Shown here: positions 17,645 through 25,862 of the stretch, one piece after another
How the letters are laid out: each line of letters opens with the position of its first letter
Numbering within the stretch: the stretch's first letter is position 1
Assembly: GCF_023284045.1 (NCBI RefSeq)
Contig: NZ_JAKIKQ010000006.1
Span: forward strand, 1 to 64,000
Direction: 5' to 3'
From: Shewanella kaireitica
GTDB taxonomy: Bacteria > Pseudomonadota > Gammaproteobacteria > Enterobacterales > Shewanellaceae
Length of the DNA stretch: 64,000 bases
Made by a program: the position numbers and the translations under genes
Notes under the pieces: model-generated
Seen by the model: only the letters and a program-made list of their open reading frames with translations
Databases searched by the model: none
Told to the model about the DNA's origin: nothing

Positions 17645-18703
17645 CTACTTACAAGTCGAGAATGATACTTTGCCTGTTGTTTTAGCTTGAGTGTAGATAT
17701 CTGCACACATTGGCTCGGTGACTTTACCTAGGTCATTCATGTTTAGCGACACTTGGCTTGCATTACCTTCATTGTAGTAAGTAACGTCGCCGCTGTTAAG
17801 GTTATAAACGTAGGTTTCCCAAGTTGCGTATGACTCACCATTAGTTGGGTCGACTAAATCTTGTGGCACTTTATTGCCAAAGTCAAACATCGCTTTTAGC
17901 TTACCGCGCACATCTACCCACTCAGTATCTTTACTTTCAAACTGAGTATTAGCCGTGGCGTATAGACCACGTACATTACGGTCTGCAGAGCTGATTGAAC
18001 CAGGTAATGTGGTTGAGTCATTCATGTCAAAATTCTTCATGTACTCACGGTGGTCTTGCTGCAGCGGCGCATTAGCCATAACACGCAGGTCGCCGTTAAC
18101 ATCGCCACGATGCATCACCATTTTTCCGCCTTCATTTAGCTGGAATAATGCAATGTCACCAGATTTGTCTTGGACTGAGAAATGGAACCCATGCTGGTGA
18201 CCGCCGATACCGGTAATCCAAGCAGTTTGAAAGCTACCCGCTTCAAAAAACTCAACCACTTCCTCTACTGAGGCAAACTGTTCAACTAAAAATGGCACCA
18301 CATCTGACATGTGTACTGCCGCACGGCCATCATCTTTCACATCTTTGATGAAGTCTTTTGATGGGTTCTGGTACAACAATGAGGCTGAAAGCCCTTGGCT
18401 GTTAATCGCTTCACCTGTCGTGCCATGGAATGTTTCTACCTCAGTAAATGAGATGGTTTGGTACTTCACTTTCCAGCTAGCTGGATTTTTATATTCAGGT
18501 ACAGCTTTAGTCACTCGCTCAGTACCCACTGGATTGACTTGTGCAATAGACTGAAGCTCACTGCCGCCCCAATCGTATGAACGTACAACTGACATACCAT
18601 GTGATGCAGTGTCAGTAATTAAACGTGAGCAAGCATTTGATGTGCCTACATAACCCATAGCTGTTGTTGCTACGATTGCTAACGCGATAATTGATTTTTT
18701 CAT
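17645..18703 (-). CDS. Exported choloylglycine hydrolase-family Ntn hydrolase (copy 2)
   Basis: A 352-residue paralogue of the protein at 15454. The signal peptide ends at TSNA and exposes C25 in ACSRLITDTASHG. VRSYDWG, MANAPLQQDH and SADRNVRGL carry the expected Arg/Asp, Asn and Arg residues, so the enzyme should be active. AGAGGATTC lies upstream of the ATG. The leader DNA shares features with copy 1 (TGATGTATTCATTATCTA followed by an A-rich run and GAGTAGGTAAA), suggesting a common promoter or operator. Confidence 0.88.
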   Translation of the reverse strand: MKKSIIALAIVATTAMGYVGTSNACSRLITDTASHGMSVVRSYDWGGSELQSIAQVNPVGTERVTKAVPEYKNPASWKVKYQTISFTEVETFHGTTGEAINSQGLSASLLYQNPSKDFIKDVKDDGRAAVHMSDVVPFLVEQFASVEEVVEFFEAGSFQTAWITGIGGHQHGFHFSVQDKSGDIALFQLNEGGKMVMHRGDVNGDLRVMANAPLQQDHREYMKNFDMNDSTTLPGSISSADRNVRGLYATANTQFESKDTEWVDVRGKLKAMFDFGNKVPQDLVDPTNGESYATWETYVYNLNSGDVTYYNEGNASQVSLNMNDLGKVTEPMCADIYTQAKTTGKVSFSTCK

Positions 18704-18968
18704 GATGAATCCTCTTTAGAGATAGTGAAAGTATGTTTGTTTTTGATGTATTCATTATCTACTAAAAAAATGATTCTAAAAGCGCCTGAGAGTAGGTAAA
18801 ACCCCTCCTTAAATAAGTTCAAAAATGGTTTTAGTTCCTAAGAGCTGTTGACCTTTCACGGTTGTTCTTACCGCAGTTTATTGGCTATTTTGACAAGGCG
18901 GAAGCTATGTCGTTTAGTCATTCTTCACAAATAGCCAAGAAGCGCGGCCCTTCGGGTTCGTTTCAATG

Positions 18969-18999
18969 CTTTTATTCTTTTATTCTTTTATTCTTTTAT
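18969..18999. repeat. Eight-base tandem repeat (TTTTATTC)
   Basis: About 3.5 head-to-tail copies of TTTTATTC in a non-coding stretch. Slippage-prone; no gene depends on it visibly. Confidence 0.8.
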
Positions 19000-19015
19000 G
19001 ACTAGAATGCGTTAC

Positions 19016-19058
19016 GAGCTTTTCGCTTAGCCAGCTAAGCTGGCTAAGCGAAAAGCTC
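19016..19058. repeat. Perfect 20-bp inverted repeat with 3-base loop
   Basis: Left arm GAGCTTTTCGCTTAGCCAGC, loop TAA, right arm its exact reverse complement. The stem is far longer than a usual terminator and no T run follows, so it looks like an element of the surrounding repeat region rather than a terminator. Confidence 0.85.
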
Positions 19059-19270
19059 AAGCCTTGTACTAAAATAATTATTTCTTACGGAAAATAATCG
19101 AACAAAAACCAAGCTCGAAAGATCAATAGCCTCTAACCAGCATGAAGCTTTTTGGCTTCCTATTTCTGCGCTGAATAAACTCATCAGGAACAACCAGCCT
19201 GTCATTCGCCTTGAATGAGCTCGCCAATAAACACTCTGGGCTGATCAACTTCTTATACTAATAAATATTA

Positions 19271-19756
19271 TTACCCTTCAAAATTCGCTAACCAGGTTTT
19301 AAGCAGCTGATTCAGCTCGAGCTTGTCTGTGTCTGAAAGCTGCTGCACTAGCTTATGCTGCACACGTACATGCTCTTCTATTGCAGTATCTATAATGGCA
19401 AAACCTTTATCGGTTAGCCCTACAGACACACTGCGGCGATCTTCAGTGCTATGCACCCGCTCAATTAAGTCTTTAGCCTGCAACTTATCGAGTCGATTTG
19501 TCATCGCGCCAGAGGTCAGCATCATCGAAGATAACAGCGCTGATGGTGTGAGATTAAAAGGCTTACCTGAGCGCCTAAGTGTTGCCAACACGTCAAACTC
19601 TCCAAACGTTAAGCCGTATTGTTTATGGCAGGCAGCAATTTCCACTTCAAGGTGTTTTTGCAAACGCATCATCCGACCAAAAATTTCCATCGGCTGCGTA
19701 TCGAGTTGTGGCTTCTCTTTGTTCCACTGCGCGGCAACTTTATCTATATCATCCAT
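19271..19756 (-). CDS. MarR-family transcriptional regulator
   Basis: A 161-residue winged-helix protein of the MarR/EmrR type. The HTH region reads LTPSALLSSMMLTSGAMTNRLDKL and the wing GLTDKGFAII is preceded by VHSTEDRRSVSVG, the DxRS-type wing of the family. It is divergent from the EamA exporter gene with 152 bases between them, where three AAGATACTT repeats lie. It probably represses itself and the exporter and is released by a small-molecule ligand. Confidence 0.92.
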   Translation of the reverse strand: MDDIDKVAAQWNKEKPQLDTQPMEIFGRMMRLQKHLEVEIAACHKQYGLTFGEFDVLATLRRSGKPFNLTPSALLSSMMLTSGAMTNRLDKLQAKDLIERVHSTEDRRSVSVGLTDKGFAIIDTAIEEHVRVQHKLVQQLSDTDKLELNQLLKTWLANFEG

Positions 19757-19815
19757 TTCACATTCTATCTCAGCTAGTTAAAGGAACTAACGCTCAGTTA
19801 ATTAATCTTGATATA

Positions 19816-19892
19816 AAGATACTTGATAAAAAGATACTTTACAAAAATAAGATTCAGGTTCAAACTAAAACTATCTTCACGTAAAGATACTT
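19816..19892. promoter_or_regulatory. Candidate MarR operator region with AAGATACTT repeats
   Basis: AAGATACTT occurs three times (19816, 19831 and 19884). The last copy is part of TATCTTCACGTAAAGATA (19872-19889), an inverted repeat with TATCTT and AAGATA arms, sitting 20 bases before the EamA start. The layout suits a MarR dimer binding between divergent genes. Confidence 0.6.
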
Positions 19893-19908
19893 AGCAGTAA
19901 GGTAGTTT

Positions 19909-20790
19909 ATGAATATTTTTCTCGCCATGATCCCAGCTTTTTTCTGGGGTACCACCTATGCCATGACCCAGTTTACGCTGCCAGACTGGCCGCCATTATT
20001 GTTAGGTGCTATCCGAGCACTACCTGCAGGTTTATTACTGTTAGCCCTTAAACCCAGTTTGCCCAGCAAAACAGACTGGCCAGTACTGATTAAGCTGGGG
20101 GCGATTAATATTGCGCTGTTCTTTAGTCTTATTTTTATTATGGCGTTAACCCTGCCCTCTGCTATCTCTGGGGTTGGCATGGTTTCGGTGCCAGTATTTG
20201 CCATGCTGTTTCATTGGCTCGTGAGTAAAAAGCGACCAAGCACTGTGCAGGCAGGATTTGGTGCAATATTGGTAATATTGGCTTGGATGCTGTTTGACCC
20301 GAGTGCTATCAGCTTAAATCCGATTGGGTTATTGGCAATGCTTGCCGCTATTAGCTGCATTATCGTAGGTAGCACCATAACAAAAGCCCTCGGCACCCGA
20401 ATTCACTGGTGGACGGTACTCACTTGGCAATTAATTGTCGGTGGCGTACTGCTGTCTATTGCTGCCGCTATTCACTCGCTATTTTCACCAGAGCAATACT
20501 TTGCAGCAATACAGGGCTTTAGTATGGAAAATGCGTTTGGCCTAGGCTGGATAATCATGCTTAATACCGTACTTGGCTATATCATGTATGTCTGGTTGCT
20601 GCAGCGCATGACGGTGGTTGATTTCACCTTTGGGGGAATAGCGAACCCCGTCGCGGGCATTGTCAGTGGGATGGTATTGTTAGGAGAGTCATTTACGCCT
20701 CATCAATACCTGCTTATGGCCAGTATGATCTTGGCCTCTATTGCACCGACACTGATTCAAATCATCCGTAAAAAATTAGCAAATCATTAA
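19909..20790 (+). CDS. EamA-family (DMT) transporter
   Basis: Inner-membrane exporter of the drug/metabolite transporter superfamily, 293 residues with ten hydrophobic segments in two EamA repeats. The first begins LAMIPAFFWGTTYAMTQFTL and the second starts around residue 145. It is driven divergently from a MarR regulator, so drug or metabolite export under ligand control is likely. Substrate unknown. Confidence 0.9.
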   Translation: MNIFLAMIPAFFWGTTYAMTQFTLPDWPPLLLGAIRALPAGLLLLALKPSLPSKTDWPVLIKLGAINIALFFSLIFIMALTLPSAISGVGMVSVPVFAMLFHWLVSKKRPSTVQAGFGAILVILAWMLFDPSAISLNPIGLLAMLAAISCIIVGSTITKALGTRIHWWTVLTWQLIVGGVLLSIAAAIHSLFSPEQYFAAIQGFSMENAFGLGWIIMLNTVLGYIMYVWLLQRMTVVDFTFGGIANPVAGIVSGMVLLGESFTPHQYLLMASMILASIAPTLIQIIRKKLANH

Positions 20791-20838
20791 TTCTCTGCGT
20801 GCAATTGAAATAGGTTCGAATCACTGAATCGGCATAAC

Positions 20839-20864
20839 GGCAGTGGTCTAGGAACACCACTGCC
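20839..20864. terminator. Hairpin between convergent genes
   Basis: GGCAGTGGT / ACCACTGCC nine-base stem with an eight-base loop, between the ends of the EamA gene and the NifX-like gene. The T-rich part after it is weak. Confidence 0.55.
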
Positions 20865-20898
20865 AGTTTAACTCTTTAAACTTGCTGTCGAAGCAGCA

Positions 20899-21396
20899 CT
20901 AATTTATAACTCTAAACCCTGCATAATTAAGCTTGTCAGCAGCAGTATTTTGCTTATTGTCTGGACTCAAGATCGTTGTTTTTGCATCTGCACCACCGCA
21001 GCTACATCCACCCGTTTCTCCGCCACAACAACCACCTTTTTTAAGGTGATTGAGCGAACTCCGCCCTTCAGAAGCATCTAGCAATCGATAAGTTGTATCA
21101 GTGCTTTGAACTAACAGCTGTTCGATACTTAAAGCGCTATCACCTTTGCTGACACTAATGCCTACAGCGAGTAACTTGCCCAGCATACGCTCACCAATAT
21201 GTTGCACCATGACAACATCTGTCTTTTGCTGTTTAATTAGATCTAACATCGCCTTTTTAGCACTGCAGCCGCCTGCTAGTGCTGGATTGTCGAAACTGGT
21301 CACTAAGTGGTGGTACTCGTTATAAAAACCGATCCGTGGCGCCTTAGTGAAGTGACCCGCTAATCGACCGCGGCTCATTGGCATTGCAATAATCAT
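20899..21396 (-). CDS. NifX/NafY-like Fe-Mo cofactor-type protein with Cys-Gly tail
   Basis: A 165-residue protein with an N-terminal dinitrogenase iron-molybdenum cofactor-like domain (about 1-105; begins MIIAMPMSRGRLAGHF). After it come a short linker and a cysteine/glycine-rich stretch KKGGCCGGETGGCSCGG with four cysteines, which could bind a metal or a cluster. No nif genes are nearby; such small proteins are common in anaerobes outside nitrogen fixation. It overlaps the DUF134 gene by four bases, so the two are one unit. Confidence 0.82.
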   Translation of the reverse strand: MIIAMPMSRGRLAGHFTKAPRIGFYNEYHHLVTSFDNPALAGGCSAKKAMLDLIKQQKTDVVMVQHIGERMLGKLLAVGISVSKGDSALSIEQLLVQSTDTTYRLLDASEGRSSLNHLKKGGCCGGETGGCSCGGADAKTTILSPDNKQNTAADKLNYAGFRVIN

Positions 21397-21695
21397 AGAA
21401 CTTCCCTTTTGGTATCTGTTGATTGTGGCAACACTAACCCATGACCCTGAGTAATCGCCGTCGCCACCTTTTTACGTGCGCTTGCCAGCAAATAGCCAAA
21501 TGTTTGTCGAGATATCCCCATAGAAGCAGCAGCATCGAGTTGACTCATTTTTTGCACATCGCCTAAATTCAGAGCTTCAAACTCATCAGCATCAATATGG
21601 ATTTTTTCCAACTCAACAGACGGAACACCATTAGGCTTAAATAGACTATAGGGAGCGCTACAGGATAGCTTTCTACATTTCTTGGGTCTGGACAT
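21393..21695 (-). CDS. DUF134 helix-turn-helix protein
   Basis: A 100-residue DUF134 protein. The N-terminus MSRPKKCRKL with further cysteine (SCSAPY) and the HTH region LDAAASMGISRQTFGYLLASAR are characteristic; this family is a putative DNA-binding protein usually paired with NifX-like genes, as here. The stop overlaps the next start as ATGA. It probably regulates its own operon. Confidence 0.88.
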   Translation of the reverse strand: MSRPKKCRKLSCSAPYSLFKPNGVPSVELEKIHIDADEFEALNLGDVQKMSQLDAAASMGISRQTFGYLLASARKKVATAITQGHGLVLPQSTDTKREVL

Positions 21696-22079
21696 CGATC
21701 AGCCTAATTTGCCAATGGTAAGATATCAGCCAATATTAAATGGCCATTGCGAGTTATTGGCCTACGCCAATTACTATGGATAATATGGTAACTGGGTAGC
21801 ATTAAACTGTGGACTAGTTCACGCAGTTCAATATTCGAGATCACTGAATTGAGTTAATGCTTTAAGCATAAAGCCTCGGTATTCCCCTAGTGCTATTACA
21901 GCGCCCAGTTTTGCGAGCAACAATACAGTTTGCTCTCTGGATCGGCGGCAAAATAGAGTGGTAAAACAACCAACCTCTCTAACGCTGAACCTTAAGCAAT
22001 ACTCTGCGATAAGCCCTTGCAACACCGGCACAGCAAACATCGACAATGACAGCCAAATTTGGCTAACTCTGGAGTGTAC
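21696..22079. other. Intergenic between DUF134 and DUF1275 genes
   Basis: About 380 bases shared by divergent genes. It contains the ATTGGC-N4-GCCAAT palindrome listed separately. A minus-strand open frame of 72 codons at 21828-22046 has no recognisable product and is not called. Confidence 0.5.
21756..21771. promoter_or_regulatory. Candidate operator palindrome upstream of DUF134 gene
   Basis: ATTGGCCTACGCCAAT has six-base perfect arms around CTAC, about 60 bases upstream of the DUF134 start. Another GCCAAT lies at 21729 next to TGGCCATT. Binding by the DUF134 protein is a guess. Confidence 0.45.
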
Positions 22080-22754
22080 GTGATATCAAAATTGCCCAAA
22101 TGGGTTGAATATGGCGCCTTTGTGCTAGCGTTGATTGCTGGCTGCGTCAATGCCATTGGTTTATTGGGTTTCGAGCACCAGTCTGTATCGCACCTGTCAG
22201 GTACTGCGACTTTAGTGGGCACTCAATTACTCAGTTCTTCCCCCAATGCCCTGCTTCACTTACTTGGGATACTTATCAGCTTTATCATCGGCGCGACATT
22301 ATCCGGTGCATTGCTATCTGGCAGTTCAGTAAAACTTGGGCGTCACTATGACACCTTACTCGTTGTTGAAGGTTTACTATTAATCGGTGCTATCTACTTT
22401 CTGCAAGCAGGCAGCTTTGTGGGGCATTACATGGCATCTGCAGCTTGTGGACTGCAAAATGCGCTAGCAACAACATACAGTGGTGCCATTGTCAGAACCA
22501 CTCATGTCACCGGGATCTTTACAGATCTTGGGATTATGCTCGGAAGCTGGCTTAAAGGAGAAGGATTCGACAGGCGTAAAGCGGTACTGTTTCTGCTCAT
22601 TATTACAGGCTTCATTTGTGGCGGAGCTCTAGGCGCCTTGTTATTTCAGCAGTTTCAGTTTTACGCTTTGATCGTTCCAGCCTGGATCTGCTTAACCTTA
22701 GCTATCAGTTATCGCTTATATAAACGTAAAACAGCACCTATGGCATCACAGTAA
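22080..22754 (+). CDS. DUF1275 (YoaK-like) membrane protein
   Basis: Integral membrane protein of about 224 residues with six hydrophobic segments, matching the YoaK/DUF1275 family: LIAGCVNAIGLLGFEHQSVSHLSG near the N-terminus and SAACGLQNALATTYSGAIVRTTHVTG in the middle are its hallmarks (long versions shortened here would be VSHLSG and HVTGIFTDLG). GTG at 22080 with GGAG five bases upstream is the preferred start; GTG at 22074 and TTG at 22059 are in frame. Its role is unknown. Confidence 0.85.
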   Translation: MISKLPKWVEYGAFVLALIAGCVNAIGLLGFEHQSVSHLSGTATLVGTQLLSSSPNALLHLLGILISFIIGATLSGALLSGSSVKLGRHYDTLLVVEGLLLIGAIYFLQAGSFVGHYMASAACGLQNALATTYSGAIVRTTHVTGIFTDLGIMLGSWLKGEGFDRRKAVLFLLIITGFICGGALGALLFQQFQFYALIVPAWICLTLAISYRLYKRKTAPMASQ

Positions 22755-23565
22755 TGCCGTAAAGCGACATCAATAGCTGCCGATGTGAGCTTTTCAATGA
22801 CAAACCAGGCTAAAGTAGTCGCCTTGCTATTATTAAATTTAAATGCATTCTGTAGAAAGCAAGGTTTACTTAAATTAATTCTACTTTAATATAATGTTTA
22901 TTAGCACTGACAGTAATTTTATTTAAAATAGTACTCATAGCAAAACAAAATGGTTACCACAACAGCTAAAAGTAAAAAACAAAATATTTGTTATTATTCC
23001 TCAAGATTATCTTTATCAAGATATATAAAACAAAAAATAAAACCAACCTTAAAAATTAAAACTAATACTGATAGGCATTTAACTAATAAACCTCATTTAC
23101 AATCTAAACTAATCACGCTACAAAACCAAAAGCAGTTACAGTTTATTAACATGCCGACAGGTAAACACATATGCAACAAATAATGCATACCTCTAAATTA
23201 GAACAAAGGCTTACATAGAAAACCCTGATAAACACTGGCTTACAGACTACCTACTAAGGTGTACCCCTTTGTAGGTATTTGTTAGATTTATCTTATTTTG
23301 TTTACAACTAAGTTTTGTGAATTTATTGATCACTCTCACGTTATCGTTAATAAAATGTATGGCAAACCCACCCCTCATGTTAATTATCTAGCGGCAAATT
23401 AATATTGTTTAATAAAGTTAAACCAAGAAAGTTAAATTTGAATCGAAATAAATATAACACGAAACAAAAACAACATTTTTATTAGGTTAACAATATAAAG
23501 CTATATTAGATAATAAGTAAACAAGCAAATAATAAATAACAAATAGATTATTTAGAGGAGTTGTG
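22755..23565. other. Long AT-rich upstream region of nrfA copy 1
   Basis: About 810 bases with strikingly high A+T, without a convincing gene. A 77-codon open frame at 22950-23183 is Lys/Asn/Gln-rich with no ribosome site and is treated as chance. The stretch holds the NarP-like site described below and presumably the nrfA promoter and a long untranslated leader. Confidence 0.55.
23248..23277. promoter_or_regulatory. NarP-like 7-2-7 sites upstream of nrfA copy 1
   Basis: TACCCCT-TT-GTAGGTA (23262-23277) matches the inverted heptamer pair bound by NarL/NarP response regulators (TACYYMT-N2-AKRRGTA) with one mismatch. It overlaps an adjacent imperfect pair TACCTAC-TA-AGGTGTA (23248-23263). About 290 bases before the nrfA start. 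Nitrate/nitrite control through NarQP is known for nrfA in Shewanella. Confidence 0.6.
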
Positions 23566-25230
23566 ATGAGACTACAAAAGCTTGCAATCGCCGTAGCGGT
23601 AATGACCGCATTATCAGCCTGTAGCGATGATGATGATAAAACTAAAACCTGTCCTGATGGAACAGAGCTAGATCCTGACACAAATGTCTGTGTCGTTATA
23701 CCGCCAGTTGAGCCACCAGTAGAACCACCTGTTGAGCCACCGGTAGAAACTGATTTCTACAACAGCGACAACTGGAAAGAAACTTTCCCTGATCAATACA
23801 CCACTTGGGCACAAACAGAAGAGAGCAACCCAGAGTCAGGTGTACCGACAGATTTGTTAGCAGCTAACCCTAATCTCGTCAGTGCTTGGGCTGGCTACGG
23901 ATTCGCCAAAGACTACAATCGTGCTCGTGGTCATCACTTCGCATTAACAGACATTATTAAAACATTACGCACCGGTGCACCACTGATCGGACACGACGGT
24001 GAAATCGTCGGTGAAGCGATGAAAGCAAGTTGTTGGTCTTGTAAATCTCCTGATGTCGGGCGTATGTTTGAAGAGGTCGGTGAAGGCAAGTTTGCGGATA
24101 ATGGTTGGTCGGTGTGGGGCGAAGAGATGCCAAACACAATCGGCTGTGCAGATTGTCATGAGCTAGGTGAAAACACGCTACGACTAAGCCGCGCATATAC
24201 CACTCGTGCGATGGACGTGATTGATAAAACATTTACAGCGCAAGAGCACGTTGATCAAGCCGGGCAAACTTGTGCTCAGTGTCATGTTGAATACTACTTC
24301 GATGGCAACGACTCTAAAAAAGTACGCTACCCTTGGGATCATTGGGTACCAGGTGTAGATACCGATTACGCCAGTGTTGTTGACTACAAAGGTACTGACA
24401 ACCTGTATAAAGGTTTTGCCGCTGAAGCACAGCTGGCTTTCTACGATGAAAAGAATTTTAAAGATTGGACTAACGCTATCTCTGGTGCACCGTCGTTAAA
24501 AGCGCAGCACCCAGAGTATGAGAACATGATGGATCGCACCGATCACATGATGTCTAGTCATTTAGAGTTCAGCTGTAATACTTGTCACATGCCGAAATCA
24601 ACCAACTCTGACGGACAAGAGTACTCAAATCACAAAGTTGCATTTGATGCTAATAAGCTACCAGCTACCTGTACAGGCTGTCATGATGCCGATGCATTTG
24701 AGTCTAAGTTTGAGAAACGCAAAGCTAGTATCAATGCACTTCGTTTTGATGCTACAGGCACAGACCCTCGTCTTACTGAAGTACATTTCAAAGCACAAGC
24801 TATTTGGGCTGCTAATGGTATTGAGGGCTTAGAAGCTGGTAAGACTATTGGCGAAGCAAAAGCCGCTTATGAAGGTGCGCTAACAGCAGACAACGAACTT
24901 GCTACTGAAATGAATAGCCTGCTCGGTAAAGTACGTAATGCGCAGTGGTTCTGGGATAGCGCTACCGCATCTCATGGTATCTATGCTCATAACCCTGCAG
25001 AAGCCATTCGCTTGCTAACCAAGTCTAACACCATCTTAGATGCAGCAATCATCGAAGCAAATGCACTACTTGCTAAGTACGATGCTGACTATGTCTACGA
25101 TGCAACTAAATACGACAGCAAAGCTAAAGTACAACCGCTTGCAGGTCTTGATCTAGACGCTATGAAGACTTCAAAAGAAGAGTTCATCAAAGAGCGTGTA
25201 GAAAAAGATTGGCCTGCTGAGCTACGTTAA
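23566..25230 (+). CDS. nrfA: Pentahaem cytochrome c nitrite reductase, lipoprotein form
   Basis: Ammonia-forming nitrite reductase, six electrons per nitrite. Five haem motifs: CWSCK at residue 156 (lysine-ligated active-site haem), CADCH at 194, CAQCH at 236, CNTCH at 337 and CTGCH at 369. The N-terminus is unusual: a lipobox LSAC with Cys19, an Asp/Lys-rich stretch, two cysteines in TCPDGTELDPDTNVCVV, then a proline spacer of four PPVE repeats before the catalytic part (from about residue 64). The protein should therefore be tethered to a membrane. GAGGAG lies five bases before the ATG. No nrfH or nrfBCD is adjacent; electrons would come from a quinol dehydrogenase elsewhere (CymA in Shewanella). 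Confidence 0.95.
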   Translation: MRLQKLAIAVAVMTALSACSDDDDKTKTCPDGTELDPDTNVCVVIPPVEPPVEPPVEPPVETDFYNSDNWKETFPDQYTTWAQTEESNPESGVPTDLLAANPNLVSAWAGYGFAKDYNRARGHHFALTDIIKTLRTGAPLIGHDGEIVGEAMKASCWSCKSPDVGRMFEEVGEGKFADNGWSVWGEEMPNTIGCADCHELGENTLRLSRAYTTRAMDVIDKTFTAQEHVDQAGQTCAQCHVEYYFDGNDSKKVRYPWDHWVPGVDTDYASVVDYKGTDNLYKGFAAEAQLAFYDEKNFKDWTNAISGAPSLKAQHPEYENMMDRTDHMMSSHLEFSCNTCHMPKSTNSDGQEYSNHKVAFDANKLPATCTGCHDADAFESKFEKRKASINALRFDATGTDPRLTEVHFKAQAIWAANGIEGLEAGKTIGEAKAAYEGALTADNELATEMNSLLGKVRNAQWFWDSATASHGIYAHNPAEAIRLLTKSNTILDAAIIEANALLAKYDADYVYDATKYDSKAKVQPLAGLDLDAMKTSKEEFIKERVEKDWPAELR

Positions 25231-25267
25231 TTGCAAATGTAGTTAGCTAAAGGTACATCTCCAACCT

Positions 25268-25301
25268 AAATGCCAGTCACCTCACCGACTGGCATTTTTT
25301 T
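25268..25301 (+). terminator. Terminator of nrfA copy 1
   Basis: Perfect ten-base stem AATGCCAGTC / GACTGGCATT with eight-base loop and a T run. The same hairpin and loop follow nrfA copy 2. Confidence 0.92.
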
Positions 25302-25846
25302 GCCTGTTTAGCACTACAATTCATTGCTCTATAGTTATAGCTGTTATAGCTGCTACAGCTCTAGAGCAAAAGAGTTTATGCTCCTCAGCATAATAATCTG
25401 ACCATTCACCATATCAACTCCTGCATATGGCCTGCAATCTCAACTACAAACGAACCTAAATTAAGCAAGGTTAAATTACACCCAGGTAAATTAGCATTTA
25501 GAGATTCGTTATTTCAACATAAAAAACAACTAATCTAACCTTAGAAGATAACAACGAACTAGAAAAACAATAAATCCAAACTAACACAACTTGAAATTTA
25601 ATATAAAAGACCAAACATTAATGTAGAATTAAGTTATAATTAATAAGTTAAACTCTGAAAAATAAAAATTAATGAAAGCTTTAAAAAAGAAAATTAAATA
25701 CAAGTACATCAATAAAAACCAATCATAAACCCTCACATCAAACACTAAAAGATAGGCGATACAACCCATTAAAAACAGCAACTTAAAAGCATACCGTCAT
25801 CTACCAATTTAAAATAACCAAAACTAATCCACTCTAAAAACCACAA

Positions 25847-25862
25847 TACCCCTTAATAGGTA
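25847..25862. promoter_or_regulatory. Perfect NarP/NarL 7-2-7 site upstream of nrfA copy 2
   Basis: TACCCCT-TA-ATAGGTA fits both heptamers of the consensus exactly. It lies about 185 bases before the start of nrfA copy 2, closer than the corresponding site of copy 1. Confidence 0.7.

Larger units (their letters stand above)
18835..19262. other. Repeat-rich non-coding stretch, possible decayed MITE-like element
   Basis: About 430 bases with no gene. It begins with AGCTGTTGACCTTTC and, near the other end, holds the reverse complement of a similar phrase (GAAAGATCAATAGC at about 19120), giving an overall inverted layout. Inside are an eight-base tandem repeat, a perfect 20-base palindrome and GC-rich hairpin-forming sequence (GCGCGGCCCTTCGGG). 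A related phrase, CTGTTGACCTTTCG, also occurs at 17567. The look is that of a non-autonomous repeat family of intergenic Shewanella DNA, but this is an impression, not a search result. Confidence 0.45.

Noticed and set aside
20805..20870. tRNA-like phrase GGTTCGAATC
   Set aside because: It looks like a T-arm, but no acceptor stem, anticodon arm or CCA end can be built around it.
21828..22046. 72-codon minus-strand frame upstream of the DUF134 gene
   Set aside because: No recognisable product or ribosome site and it overlaps a promoter region shared by divergent genes.
22950..23183. 77-codon plus-strand frame in AT-rich DNA
   Set aside because: No ribosome site, Lys/Asn/Gln-rich composition expected from AT-rich noise, and no recognisable pattern.
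23301..23340. Possible CRP or FNR site (TGTGAATTTATTGATCACT)
   Set aside because: The half sites are eight bases apart instead of the six needed for CRP, and the FNR halves do not pair; too weak to list.
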